A DNA stretch of 64,000 nt from an uncultured Clostridia bacterium. GTDB lineage: Bacteria; Bacillota; Clostridia; Christensenellales; Aristaeellaceae. The stretch is from positions 62,001-126,000 of the forward strand of contig CAKURR010000002.1 in assembly GCA_934675735.1 (NCBI GenBank), read 5' to 3'. This document shows, piece by piece, positions 1 to 7,771 of the stretch. The translations under genes were made by a program, and so were the position numbers. The notes below the pieces were generated by a model. That model did no database searches and was not told where the DNA came from. It was given only the letters and a program-made list of their open reading frames with translations. Positions within the stretch are counted from its first letter, which is position 1. Each line of letters begins with the position of its first letter.

Positions 1-60
1 CGCGGTCTGTTTCCGTCGTTCTCGGGGTTTGCCCGCAAGGCTACTGGGATAGTCGTCCAC
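1..60 (-). CDS. 5'-partial gene leaving the left edge, product unknown
   Basis: A GTG at 60-58 is preceded by a strong GGAGGTG ribosome site (67-73) six bases upstream and by a good promoter at 138-166. Only 20 codons are inside the window; they read V/M-DDYPSSLAGKPRE and continue basic (RRKQTA). This is too little to assign a family. The open frame plus matched promoter and ribosome site is the reason for calling a real gene start. Confidence 0.6.
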   Translation of the reverse strand, partial: MDDYPSSLAGKPRERRKQTA

Positions 61-137
61 GTCGTTCACCTCCGATGATAAATTGGATCGGGTTGATCCC
101 TCGGTTTGCGTTTCCGCATCCCCTTTGAGCCGTGTTT

Positions 138-166
138 ACAATACCGCGATTTTTTCCCGTTGTCAA
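138..166 (-). promoter_or_regulatory. Sigma-A-type promoter for the left-edge gene
   Basis: On the minus strand, TTGACA (161-166) and TATTGT (138-143) are separated by 17 bases. It lies about 80 bases upstream of the GTG at 60. Confidence 0.7.
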
Positions 167-281
167 GGCGAAAAAACGAATCTGCGGGGATTGTAAAAAA
201 GATTTAATATTGCTGTCCGTTTTTCATCGGGGCCGCCCGTGCGCGCGGCCCGAAGCACGCGGTTTTCCAAATGAAGCCAGC

Positions 282-304
282 AAAAAAGCCCGAAGCCGTC
301 GGGC
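282..304 (-). terminator. Intrinsic terminator after the addA transcript
   Basis: On the minus strand GCCCGA-cggct-TCGGGC is followed by six T. It closes the leftward unit that contains addA and the gene remnant 353-529. A separate GC-rich hairpin (GGGCCGC at 230-236, GCGGCCC at 245-251) lacks a T run. I see nothing else in 61-352. Confidence 0.7.
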
Positions 305-352
305 GAAAATTCGTCCGATTGCTTCGGGTCTTGATTCCTGAAAAACAGATTT

Positions 353-529
353 TTACTTGCCAGTCAGAGCCTGACGCGCGCAGTTGCCCGCGTAAGCGCC
401 GGAAACCAGCGCCTTAATCCACCTCTGCGCGTCGGAGGTGTTGGAAACGTTCTGCGCGTGAACGACCTTGCTGTACTGCGGATAGAACTCCGCGATGGAT
501 TCCGCGTCAAATCCGCCGCGGCCCGCTTT
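353..529 (-). pseudogene. Headless open frame downstream of addA (C-terminal gene remnant)
   Basis: Fifty-eight sense codons are open on the minus strand between a TAA at 530-532 and a TAA at 353-355. The frame contains no ATG, GTG or TTG. The peptide looks like ordinary protein, for example FDAESIAEFYPQYSKVVHA and later TSDAQRWIKALVSGAYAG. It begins 13 bases past the addA stop and ends before a terminator. The simplest reading is the 3' end of a gene that lost its start through a deletion. A frameshift in the assembly or a non-standard start is possible. I do not recognise the family. Confidence 0.45.
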
Positions 530-544
530 TTATTGTTTTCCTCT

Positions 545-3500
545 TCACACCCGCTCCGCCGTTCCCGCACGCACCAGATAGAGCACGCGTTCGTGCACGG
601 GCCTGCCCGTAATGCCCGCAAGCGCCTGGGCATACAGCTCCAGCTGCGGGCGGTGGCGCTCCGCCGCACCCTCCGCGTCCGCATCAGTCTTGTAATCCAC
701 CAGCACCCACGCGCCCTGCTCGATGAAGCAGCAGTCGATGACGCCCTGCAAAAGCTGCGCGCCTGCCTCCGTCTCGCGGCGGTAGGTGAACGCCCATTCG
801 CGGTGCAGTTCCTCCGCCGCGAGCATGCGCACGCCCAGCGGCGAAGCGAACAGCCGCACGAGCAGGCGCGGCCGAACGGCGGCCAGCTCGTTTTCGCTGA
901 CGATGCCGTCCGAAAGCAGCTTCTCCCGCTGACGGATGATTTCCGCTTCCAAATCGTGCGTCGCCCGAAGCGCGTCGAAATCCAGCATGCGCATCATGCG
1001 GTGGAACGCCGTGCCAATCTGCGTGCCCGTCATCTGCTGCTCTTCCATGAAGCGCGGCAGGCGCATCAGCGGTGCATCCGGCAGGGGCTCGTCCTCCTGC
1101 GCGGCGCGCTTTTCATCCCGCAGAACGGCGCTGACGGTCGTCTTGCGCACGGTGGCCTTTGCATCCGGCTTGAAGCTCAGCAAGCGGACGGTTTCTTCGT
1201 CCCTCGGCGCGGCGGCCAGCTCGGCCAGCAGGCGGAGCACCGTGTCCTCCGTGCGGCGCGGCAGTTCGCCCGCTGCGCCGCCGACATGCGCAAATACACG
1301 CCACGACGATGCGTCCAGCCGCACGGCTTCCTCCCGAATGGTGAGGCTCGCGCCTGCTTCCGTCAGCGCCGGCGCAATCATGTCCAGCCCCGTGTTCATC
1401 TCCGAAATCTCGGCGCTTTTCCACTTTTCGGGCGGATTCTCCCCCGACACGCTGCCCACCAGAATCAACCGCTCCCGCGCGCGCGTCAGCGCGACGTAGA
1501 GCACGCGCACCTCTTCGGCCAGCTGCTCTTTTTGGGCTTTGGCGCGAATCGCGCGGCGCAGAAGCGTGTCGCGTTCGCTGCTCATCTCGGTGTCGATGCA
1601 CGGCAGGCCCACGCCCAGCTCGGCATCCATCAGCACCCGCGCGCGCAGCGCCTGCCCGCTCATCTTCCGCCCCAGCGCCAGCACAAAGACGACGGGGAAC
1701 TCAAGGCCCTTGCTCTTGTGCGTGGTCATGATGCGCACCACGTCCTCGCTCTCGCCGATGGCGCTGGCGCTCATGCTGTCGCCGCCCGCGCGCAGGCGTT
1801 CGGCATAGCGCAGAAACGCGTGCAGCGAGCCACCCTGTGTGCCGGCGAACGTCCGCGCACGCGTGGTCAGCAGATGCAGATTGGCCTGCCGCGACGCGCC
1901 GCCCGGCAGCGCGCCGGCCCGCGCCAAAAAGCCCGTTTCGGCGTAGATGCGCTCAATCAGCCTGTCCACGCCCTGATTGCGGGCGCACAGCCGCCAGCGC
2001 GCGCGCTTTTCCTCAAACGCGCGCAGCTTTTCGGCCAGCACGTCTGTCTCTTCCTCACGGTAGCGGCGCACGGCCTCGTAATAGGGGATTTTCGTATCCG
2101 GCGTATGGATGCGAATCTGCGCCAGCTCGCTTTCCTCCAGCCCCAGCGCCGGGCCGCGCAGCGCGGCGAGCAGCGGCTCATCCCGCGCGCCGTTTTCGAT
2201 GGTTTGCAGCAGCGCCGTCATCGCGCGGATTTCCGGAATATCGAAATACCCCTCGCCCGCGTCGCAGAACACGGGAATCCCCTCCGATTCGAGCATCTGC
2301 GCGGCCAGCGGCGCGCTTCCCCGCGCGGCGCGCATCAGCACCGCCATATCGCGATAACAAAGCGGCCTTTCCGTCTCGGTTTTGGCGTCGTAAAACGGCG
2401 TGCCGACCAGCTCGCGGATGCGCGCGGCGACGATTCTCGCCTCCCGCTCGACGGCGACCAGCTCCCGTTCGCCGCTGTCCTCGTCCTCCTCCACAATTTC
2501 CTCCTCGGCAGGCCGGTAGAGAATGTGCAGCTCCACGGGCGGGTCGTCCTCCCGCGCGGGCAGGCCGCAGACGAGTTTTTCCCGCTCGTCGTATTCGATT
2601 TCCGTCTCGTCCGCGCGCATGATGCGGCCAAAGACCGCGTTCGCCGCCTCCAGCACGTTGGCGCGGGAACGAAAGTTCTTTTGCAGGTCGATGCGCCGTT
2701 CCAACTCACGCTCCGGCCTGTCAAACCGCGCCGCCTTTTGCAGAAACAGCGACGGCTCGGCCTGGCGGAAGCGATAGATGCTCTGCTTCACGTCGCCGAC
2801 GAGGAACAGGCCGTCCTCCCGCGCGAAACTGCCGATGATGGCCTCCTGGATCGCGCTGGAATCCTGATATTCGTCGATGAACACATAACGATACCGCTCG
2901 CGGAGCGCCGCGCGCACCTCGGGCAGCTCCAGCGCCGCCAGCGCGCCGTGCTCGAGGTCGTCAAAATCCATCAGCCCGCGCTGGCGCTTGGCCGCCGTGT
3001 AGAGCGTGTCATACGTCTTGGCCAGCTCGGCCAGCCCGTCCAGCGGCTGCGCGGTCATGCGGATATCCTCCGCCGCATCCTCGAGCGTCAGCCCGAAGGC
3101 CGTCTGCAAATCCGCGACGGCCTTTTTCAGCGCGTCGCGCCGCGCCTTCACGCGGTCGGCAATATCCTCGTCAAACACATCCGTCTTTTTCTTGCGCCCC
3201 AGCGTCGCGAACGTCACGCCGTAAAGCGCGTCGTGCAGCGCGGTATAGCCGTTTTCCGCCGCGTCCGCCAAATCCGCCGTCAGCCGCACATCCATACCGC
3301 AGGCCGCCGCGTAGTGCATCGGGCCGTTTTCCCCCTCGCAGAGGGCCAGCGTCTCTTTTGCGTTTGCGTTCAGGCGCAGCAGTTTACGCCGCGCGGAATC
3401 GGTCAGCAGGCGGGCGGCGGGGCTTTGCTCAAAGGCCTCGCCCGTCAGGTGCACCGTCGCCTGCGCGCGGGCCAGAAAATCCCACGGGTCGGGGCGCGTC

Positions 3501-4015
3501 ATCATAAACCGATACAGCGCAAGCGCCAGCTCCCCCAGCTCGTCCTGAGCATAGCACCTGTCTGCCGCGAGAAACGCGTCGCTGCCGACCTCGTAACAGC
3601 TGTAAATCGCATCCTCCATCGCCTGGCGGCTAAGCACGCCGCACTCCTGCTCGTCGCCGATGCGGAAGCCCGGGTCGATGGCCAGCGCCTGAAAGTGCTC
3701 CCGAAGCAGACTGCCGCAGAACCTGTGCAGCGTGGAAATGCTCGCGCGGGAGAGCGCCATCACCTGTTCGCCCAGCGCGGCGTCCTCCCGCGCGGCCTTG
3801 CTCAGCGCCTCGCCGATGCGCTGGCGCATTTCGCCCGCCGCCGCGTTGGTAAAGGTGACGACCAGCATGTTTTCGATGGAGCAGCCCTCGCGCACGAGCT
3901 GCACGATGCGCTCCACCAGCACGGCGGTCTTGCCCGAGCCCGCCGCCGCACAGACAATCAGGCTGTGGCCGCGGTCGGCGATGGCGTCGCGCTGCTGCTC
4001 TGTCCATTTCGGCAT
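545..4015 (-). CDS. addA: ATP-dependent helicase/nuclease subunit A (AddA)
   Basis: UvrD/Rep-type helicase fused to a RecB-type nuclease, 1156 aa. AddAB resects double-strand breaks to start RecA-dependent repair. Visible motifs: Walker A AAAGSGKTAVL near residue 25, motif Ia VTFTNAAAGEMR, Walker B VFIDEYQDSS near 390, motif VRIMTTHKSKGLEFPVVF and VLYVALTRARERLIL, and the nuclease signature VLVDYKTD near 1105. The start at 4015 is chosen because GGGGAGGA lies seven bases upstream; an ATG nine codons earlier lacks a ribosome site. addB normally precedes addA in Firmicutes but is not in this window. The gene upstream is transcribed the other way. Confidence 0.95.
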   Translation of the reverse strand: MPKWTEQQRDAIADRGHSLIVCAAAGSGKTAVLVERIVQLVREGCSIENMLVVTFTNAAAGEMRQRIGEALSKAAREDAALGEQVMALSRASISTLHRFCGSLLREHFQALAIDPGFRIGDEQECGVLSRQAMEDAIYSCYEVGSDAFLAADRCYAQDELGELALALYRFMMTRPDPWDFLARAQATVHLTGEAFEQSPAARLLTDSARRKLLRLNANAKETLALCEGENGPMHYAAACGMDVRLTADLADAAENGYTALHDALYGVTFATLGRKKKTDVFDEDIADRVKARRDALKKAVADLQTAFGLTLEDAAEDIRMTAQPLDGLAELAKTYDTLYTAAKRQRGLMDFDDLEHGALAALELPEVRAALRERYRYVFIDEYQDSSAIQEAIIGSFAREDGLFLVGDVKQSIYRFRQAEPSLFLQKAARFDRPERELERRIDLQKNFRSRANVLEAANAVFGRIMRADETEIEYDEREKLVCGLPAREDDPPVELHILYRPAEEEIVEEDEDSGERELVAVEREARIVAARIRELVGTPFYDAKTETERPLCYRDMAVLMRAARGSAPLAAQMLESEGIPVFCDAGEGYFDIPEIRAMTALLQTIENGARDEPLLAALRGPALGLEESELAQIRIHTPDTKIPYYEAVRRYREEETDVLAEKLRAFEEKRARWRLCARNQGVDRLIERIYAETGFLARAGALPGGASRQANLHLLTTRARTFAGTQGGSLHAFLRYAERLRAGGDSMSASAIGESEDVVRIMTTHKSKGLEFPVVFVLALGRKMSGQALRARVLMDAELGVGLPCIDTEMSSERDTLLRRAIRAKAQKEQLAEEVRVLYVALTRARERLILVGSVSGENPPEKWKSAEISEMNTGLDMIAPALTEAGASLTIREEAVRLDASSWRVFAHVGGAAGELPRRTEDTVLRLLAELAAAPRDEETVRLLSFKPDAKATVRKTTVSAVLRDEKRAAQEDEPLPDAPLMRLPRFMEEQQMTGTQIGTAFHRMMRMLDFDALRATHDLEAEIIRQREKLLSDGIVSENELAAVRPRLLVRLFASPLGVRMLAAEELHREWAFTYRRETEAGAQLLQGVIDCCFIEQGAWVLVDYKTDADAEGAAERHRPQLELYAQALAGITGRPVHERVLYLVRAGTAERV

Positions 4016-4053
4016 GATGGTATCCTCCCCGTGATGATTCATCCGTTTTTCTC

Positions 4054-4082
4054 ATTATACCATACCGCAAAACATACCGCAA
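4054..4082 (-). promoter_or_regulatory. Promoter for addA with an internal direct repeat
   Basis: TTGCGG (4077-4082) and TATAAT (4054-4059) are 17 bases apart on the minus strand. The promoter contains an imperfect tandem of CATACCGCAAA (4061-4071 and again from 4073). Confidence 0.65.
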
Positions 4083-4244
4083 AGGCACAATCCGCCAATC
4101 TGCGCCGCCGCGTGGGCGCGCGCCTTGAATCCTTTTCGCATGGATATCGGCCTGTGAACGCTCTGTTTTCCTATTTTTTCTGATGTCATACATCGCCTGA
4201 CGAGGTTTTTGTGCGTTTCAGGCGACATTGTGCGCGCAGTCAAC

Positions 4245-4273
4245 TTGCGAACATGCCCAAAACATGATATACT
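4245..4273 (+). promoter_or_regulatory. Promoter for the secreted protein at 4346
   Basis: TTGCGA (4245-4250) and TATACT (4268-4273) with a 17-base spacer, about 70 bases before the start codon. Confidence 0.6.
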
Positions 4274-4345
4274 TTTCTCAAACAAACGACAAGAAAACGG
4301 GCGGCTTCAACGCGCCGCAGCCCAACATCATACGGAGGTTCTTCC

Positions 4346-5041
4346 ATGAAAAAAATGCTTGCCGCGCTCGCGCTGGCGCTGGTCGCGCCCGCCTGTGCGC
4401 TCGGCGACAGCGAGGGCGTGATTGTGCAGTCCTCATGCAACATCGTGCAGAGCGGCGACTACTATCTGGCGTATTGCTTCGCACAGGTGCACAACAACGC
4501 TTCGACGGTCATCTGTCTGGATCAGGGCACGTTCGACCTGCAAAGCGGCGAAACGCTGCTTTCCACCAGCGATGTTTCGCAGATTTGGCCCTACTTCCTC
4601 AGCCCGGGCGAGGACGGCTATCTGTTCGACATCGTTTCCTTCGAGCCGGATGAAAACGGCAACCCCGTCGTGCCGTCTATCACGGGCATATCCTATAATA
4701 TAACGTATCTGCCCGTGGATACGGCGTTCGCCAGCCACGACCTTTCGGCGGTTTCGGAAATCGTTCAGGATGCGTCGGGCGACGTGAGCGTGGTCTGCCG
4801 TTTGACCAACGGCACGGATATGGACGCGTATAACCCGACCGTGGCCATCGGCCTGTATACCGACGGCGGCGCGATGATTTACGCCGACGGCACGACCCTT
4901 CAGGATGTGGGCATCCCCGCGGGCGGCTCGGTGCTGGTCCGCTTCGAGGTGGATGACGCGTTTGTCAAACAGTGGCAGAGCTACGGCGCCATGCCGACGC
5001 AGGTCAATACCAACGCTTCGTTCCGCAAGGATGAGGACTAA
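4346..5041 (+). CDS. Secreted protein of unknown function
   Basis: 231 aa with a clear N-terminal signal peptide (MKKM, a hydrophobic stretch to about residue 19, Ala-rich cleavage region PACALGD). The mature part is acidic and has two similar beta-rich halves. The first covers a stretch with HNNASTVICLDQGTF, the second one with CRLTNGTDMDAYNPTV. This resembles the FxLYD-type fold, in which a small beta sandwich describes secreted domains of Firmicutes. The start has CGGAGG seven bases upstream. It has its own promoter and is followed by an intergenic repeat rather than a co-directional partner in close contact. The function cannot be read from the sequence. Confidence 0.75.
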   Translation: MKKMLAALALALVAPACALGDSEGVIVQSSCNIVQSGDYYLAYCFAQVHNNASTVICLDQGTFDLQSGETLLSTSDVSQIWPYFLSPGEDGYLFDIVSFEPDENGNPVVPSITGISYNITYLPVDTAFASHDLSAVSEIVQDASGDVSVVCRLTNGTDMDAYNPTVAIGLYTDGGAMIYADGTTLQDVGIPAGGSVLVRFEVDDAFVKQWQSYGAMPTQVNTNASFRKDED

Positions 5042-5085
5042 CCCGCTTATTCGTATACAAATGTCATTTTTTCATGGCTCGCGCA

Positions 5086-5166
5086 GCGAGACATGAGGTG
5101 GGAAATCCAAGAACCTCAGGTTCTTGGCAGGGTTTGGGACAGCGTCCCAAACGTTCCCCATCGCAG
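5086..5166 (+). repeat. Family A intergenic hairpin repeat, copy 1
   Basis: Hairpin 1 has perfect 9-bp arms CCAAGAACC and GGTTCTTGG around TCA (5107-5127). Hairpin 2 has arms GTTTGGGAC and GTCCCAAAC around AGC (5132-5152). It is flanked by GCGCAGCGA-like and CCCCATCGC-like borders shared with the other copies at 10447, 25772, 32718, 36148 and 44183. Confidence 0.85.
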
Positions 5167-5189
5167 AACAAAACAGGAGGTTTTGGGGG

Positions 5190-5891
5190 ATGGAAAAAAA
5201 GACGATTCGCTCCGGCGCGCCGTTCGTGTTCGCGGGCGCGGGCGTGCTGGCCGTCGCGCTGACGGCAGGCATCGGCACGCTCTCAAGCTATCTGATTGCC
5301 GCGGGCGTGGGCTGCGCCGCGTTTGCCCTCGGCAAGAAGAAATATCCCGACCGCGTGGTCGAGGTGGAAACCGCGCCGAAATCCGGCAACGCCGAGGTGG
5401 ACGCGCTCATCCGCGAGGCGCGCGGCCGGCTGGACCAGATTGCCGCCGCCAACGACGCGATTGCCGACCCGGCGCTTTCCCGTCAAATCGAGGATATCGA
5501 GGCGACCTGCCGCCTGATTTTGCAGCGGCTCGAGGAGCAGCCCAATATGCTCTCCCAGCTGCGCACGTTCCTCCGCTATTACCTCCCCGCGACACTCAAG
5601 CTGCTGAATGCCCGCGCCGCGCTGGAAGCGGAGGTCAACGCGGGCAGCAGCCCGCAGATTGCCGCGCGCATCACCAAAGCCGTCGGTGAGGTGCAGTCTG
5701 CCTTCCATAAGCAGCTGGACGCGCTCAACGAGTTCCGCTTCATCAATCTGGAAAGCGAAATGGACGTGCTGGCGGATATGCTCAAATCCGACGGCCTGAC
5801 CGCCGAGCCGGACGCGCCCGCCGTTACGCAGGAAGAACCGCAGGAGGACGACCCCTTCGCTTCGCTCTTTGCCAAGGGGGAAAAGAAATAA
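5190..5891 (+). CDS. XpaC-like membrane protein (5-bromo-4-chloroindolyl phosphate hydrolysis family)
   Basis: 233 aa. Two hydrophobic segments (about residues 10-27 and 28-45) are followed by a soluble helical region and an acidic tail (EEPQEDDPFASLFAKGEKK). The order, with a TelA-family gene directly downstream, matches the xpaC-yaaN pair of Bacillus. The start at 5190 is preceded by AGGAGG (5175-5180). An in-frame ATG further upstream lies inside the repeat and has no ribosome site. The next gene starts right after its stop codon, so the two are co-translated. Biochemical role is unclear even in studied homologs; a link to envelope stress or toxic-anion tolerance is inferred from the neighbours. 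Confidence 0.65.
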   Translation: MEKKTIRSGAPFVFAGAGVLAVALTAGIGTLSSYLIAAGVGCAAFALGKKKYPDRVVEVETAPKSGNAEVDALIREARGRLDQIAAANDAIADPALSRQIEDIEATCRLILQRLEEQPNMLSQLRTFLRYYLPATLKLLNARAALEAEVNAGSSPQIAARITKAVGEVQSAFHKQLDALNEFRFINLESEMDVLADMLKSDGLTAEPDAPAVTQEEPQEDDPFASLFAKGEKK

Positions 5892-6863
5892 ATGGGTGAA
5901 TTTTCCCAATTCGCTCTCGTGCCCGAGCAGGGCGCGATACCGCAGAAGAATCAGCTTGACCCCGAGATGCAGCGCCGCATTGAAGCGATGGCCGCGCGCA
6001 TCGATATCCGCGACAACGCCGCCGTGATGGGCTTCGGCGCACGGGCACAGAAGGAAATGGGCGCGTTTTCGGATATCGCGCTGGAGCAGATGCTTCGGCA
6101 GGATATCCAGCCGCTGGAAAGCGTGATGCAGACGCTGGCCGAGCAGATTAAATCCTGCTCGTTCACGGCGCAGGCCAAGGGGCTCTTCCGCCGCGTGTTC
6201 GGCGGGGCGGCGCCGCTTGCCGAGGTGCAGGCCGCGTATGAAAAGGCCATCCCCCGAATCAACGCGTGTGCGGACGAGATGACCGACCGCCGCGTGGCGC
6301 TCATGCGCGACAGCGCGCTGCTGGATCGGCTCTACGAGCGCAACGAAGGGCTTTACCGCGAGCTGTGCTCGCTCATTGTCGTCGGCGACGAGGTGATTGC
6401 TCAGGCCAAGGCGCGCGGCGATCATCCGCAGGATATCGCCCGCATGGAGCGCCGCGTGCAGGACTTGCGCATCACGCAGGTCGCTTCCACCCAGCTGGCC
6501 GCGCAGATTCGCGCCGTGCAGGCGAGCGACGAGCTGACCTGCTCCCGCCTGCAGGCCGCGCTGGAAGTCACCATCCCGCTCTGGAAGAGCCAGATGGCGG
6601 CGGCGCTCGGCTTGGCCCGCGCCACCGATTCGCTGACCATGCAGAAGCGCACGACCGAAGAAGCCGCGCGCGGCATCAAGAGCGGCGCGCGGGAGCTTTC
6701 CGCGCAGACCCGCGCCTATGCCGAGGCGAACGACGGCACCGACCAAGCCCGTGCCCAGCAGACCGCCGACGCCCTGCTGGCCGAGCTTTCCGAAATTGAA
6801 GCCTCGCTGGCCGAACAGCAAAAAATCCGCAGCGCCGAGCAGCGCACAGAAAGAGGGGTTTGA
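5892..6863 (+). CDS. Toxic anion resistance protein, TelA family
   Basis: 323 aa, almost entirely helical, with no membrane segment. TelA-type features are the internal stretches DIQPLESVMQTLAEQI, AYEKAIPRINACADEM and VTIPLWKSQMAAALGL, the last being characteristic of the family (LWKxQ region). Members are linked to tellurite, bacteriocin or lysozyme tolerance, but the mechanism is unknown. It starts on the base after the XpaC-like stop and is followed two bases later by a membrane protein, so it is part of a tight five-gene unit. Slightly shorter than the usual 360-400 aa. Confidence 0.85.
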   Translation: MGEFSQFALVPEQGAIPQKNQLDPEMQRRIEAMAARIDIRDNAAVMGFGARAQKEMGAFSDIALEQMLRQDIQPLESVMQTLAEQIKSCSFTAQAKGLFRRVFGGAAPLAEVQAAYEKAIPRINACADEMTDRRVALMRDSALLDRLYERNEGLYRELCSLIVVGDEVIAQAKARGDHPQDIARMERRVQDLRITQVASTQLAAQIRAVQASDELTCSRLQAALEVTIPLWKSQMAAALGLARATDSLTMQKRTTEEAARGIKSGARELSAQTRAYAEANDGTDQARAQQTADALLAELSEIEASLAEQQKIRSAEQRTERGV

Positions 6864-6865
6864 TT

Positions 6866-7474
6866 ATGCCCGCCTATGCCACCCAAAACGCGCCGAAGCA
6901 GGCGCAGAATCCTCAGCAGACGCAGCGGCAGCCGAAAAAGCCCAAGCAGGAAGCGCCCAAGGGCCTCGCCGCCCTGCCGCAGAGCGCGGGCGTCGCCGCG
7001 CTGGTCATGATGGTCGCGCTGGCCCTGCCCATCGGCAATTTCCGCGCGCTGCAAAACGCGACGCCCCAAGCGTTTATCCGCCAGGGCGATGTGAAATCCA
7101 TCGTGGAGGACCGCATCAGCGCCGCGCAGAACGCCGTGACCGTCGCCCAACGCAGCAGCGTCAGCTCATCGACGCTTGAGGATGTGAACAACGCCATCAA
7201 GGCCATGCAGAGCGCCAAGACCGCCCGCGACATCAGCCGCGCGGATCAGCAGCTCACCGTGGCCGTCAGCCAGCTGGTCGATGACGCCAGCCTCACCAAC
7301 ACCGAGGATGAAAAGATGCTCACCCGCGCGATGGATACCTTCGCCGAGCAGGGGAGCTTCCTCCGCCAAGAGGCGCGCACCTATAACCAGAAAGCCGAAA
7401 AGGCCGAAAAGCTCTACGAAAAGCTGCCGACCAAGTTCCTGCTGTCTCAGCCGGATATGTACGAGGGCCTGTAA
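6866..7474 (+). CDS. Membrane-anchored helical protein, LemA-like architecture
   Basis: 202 aa. A Gln/Pro/Lys-rich cytoplasmic N-terminus of about 35 residues precedes one membrane helix (residues about 43-60) and an extended helical region. The latter contains RISAAQNAVTVAQRS and TYNQKAEKAEKLYEKLP. This layout and its position before a TPM-domain gene resemble LemA proteins, but the classic LemA RRxDLIPNLV motif is missing, so the name is only a guess. The ATG at 6866 is preferred over the TTG at 6860, which overlaps the upstream stop. AGAGGGG lies at 6852-6858. Confidence 0.6.
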   Translation: MPAYATQNAPKQAQNPQQTQRQPKKPKQEAPKGLAALPQSAGVAALVMMVALALPIGNFRALQNATPQAFIRQGDVKSIVEDRISAAQNAVTVAQRSSVSSSTLEDVNNAIKAMQSAKTARDISRADQQLTVAVSQLVDDASLTNTEDEKMLTRAMDTFAEQGSFLRQEARTYNQKAEKAEKLYEKLPTKFLLSQPDMYEGL

Positions 7475-7771
7475 GTGAGCATCTTTTCCGGCCTGAGCCT
7501 TGAAAACCTGAAAATCGCGGTCGAAGCGGCCAAGCATTCGCCCAAAGCGCTCGCCGCTTTGGCCATCATCGCGCTGGTGGCGGTCATCGCCGTCGGCTTT
7601 GCCGGCCACATGATCGCCCACCACGTCGGCGGGTTCTACGCGCGCATCGAGGAAGAGGACGAGCGCGCCCGCCGGGAGGAAGAACAGGAAAAAGAGAAAG
7701 AAGAACAGGCGGCGCGCGAAGCCGCCCGAGAGGAAGAACAACCAAGCAACGGGAAAGGAAGAACGCAATGA
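7475..7771 (+). CDS. Small single-pass membrane protein with charged helical tail
   Basis: 98 aa from a GTG directly after the previous stop. One membrane helix spans about residues 25-46 (ALAALAIIALVAVIAVG). A long run of Glu, Arg and Lys from about residue 57 to 88 (EEEDERARREEEQEKEKEE) should form a highly charged helix or coiled coil. The last codons overlap the start of the TPM gene by four bases (ATGA). No family recognised; the location suggests an accessory subunit of the same complex. Confidence 0.7.
   Translation: MSIFSGLSLENLKIAVEAAKHSPKALAALAIIALVAVIAVGFAGHMIAHHVGGFYARIEEEDERARREEEQEKEKEEQAAREAAREEEQPSNGKGRTQ

Noticed and set aside
132..341. Short plus-strand frame between the left-edge gene and addA
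   Set aside because: It runs through the promoter and terminator of the minus-strand genes, has no ribosome site and an Arg-rich composition.
458..4183. 1241-codon open frame on the plus strand opposite addA
   Set aside because: It mirrors the addA codon pattern in a GC-rich gene; the peptide is a mix of Arg, His, Ala and Leu with no motif, and addA has all its motifs, a promoter and a ribosome site.
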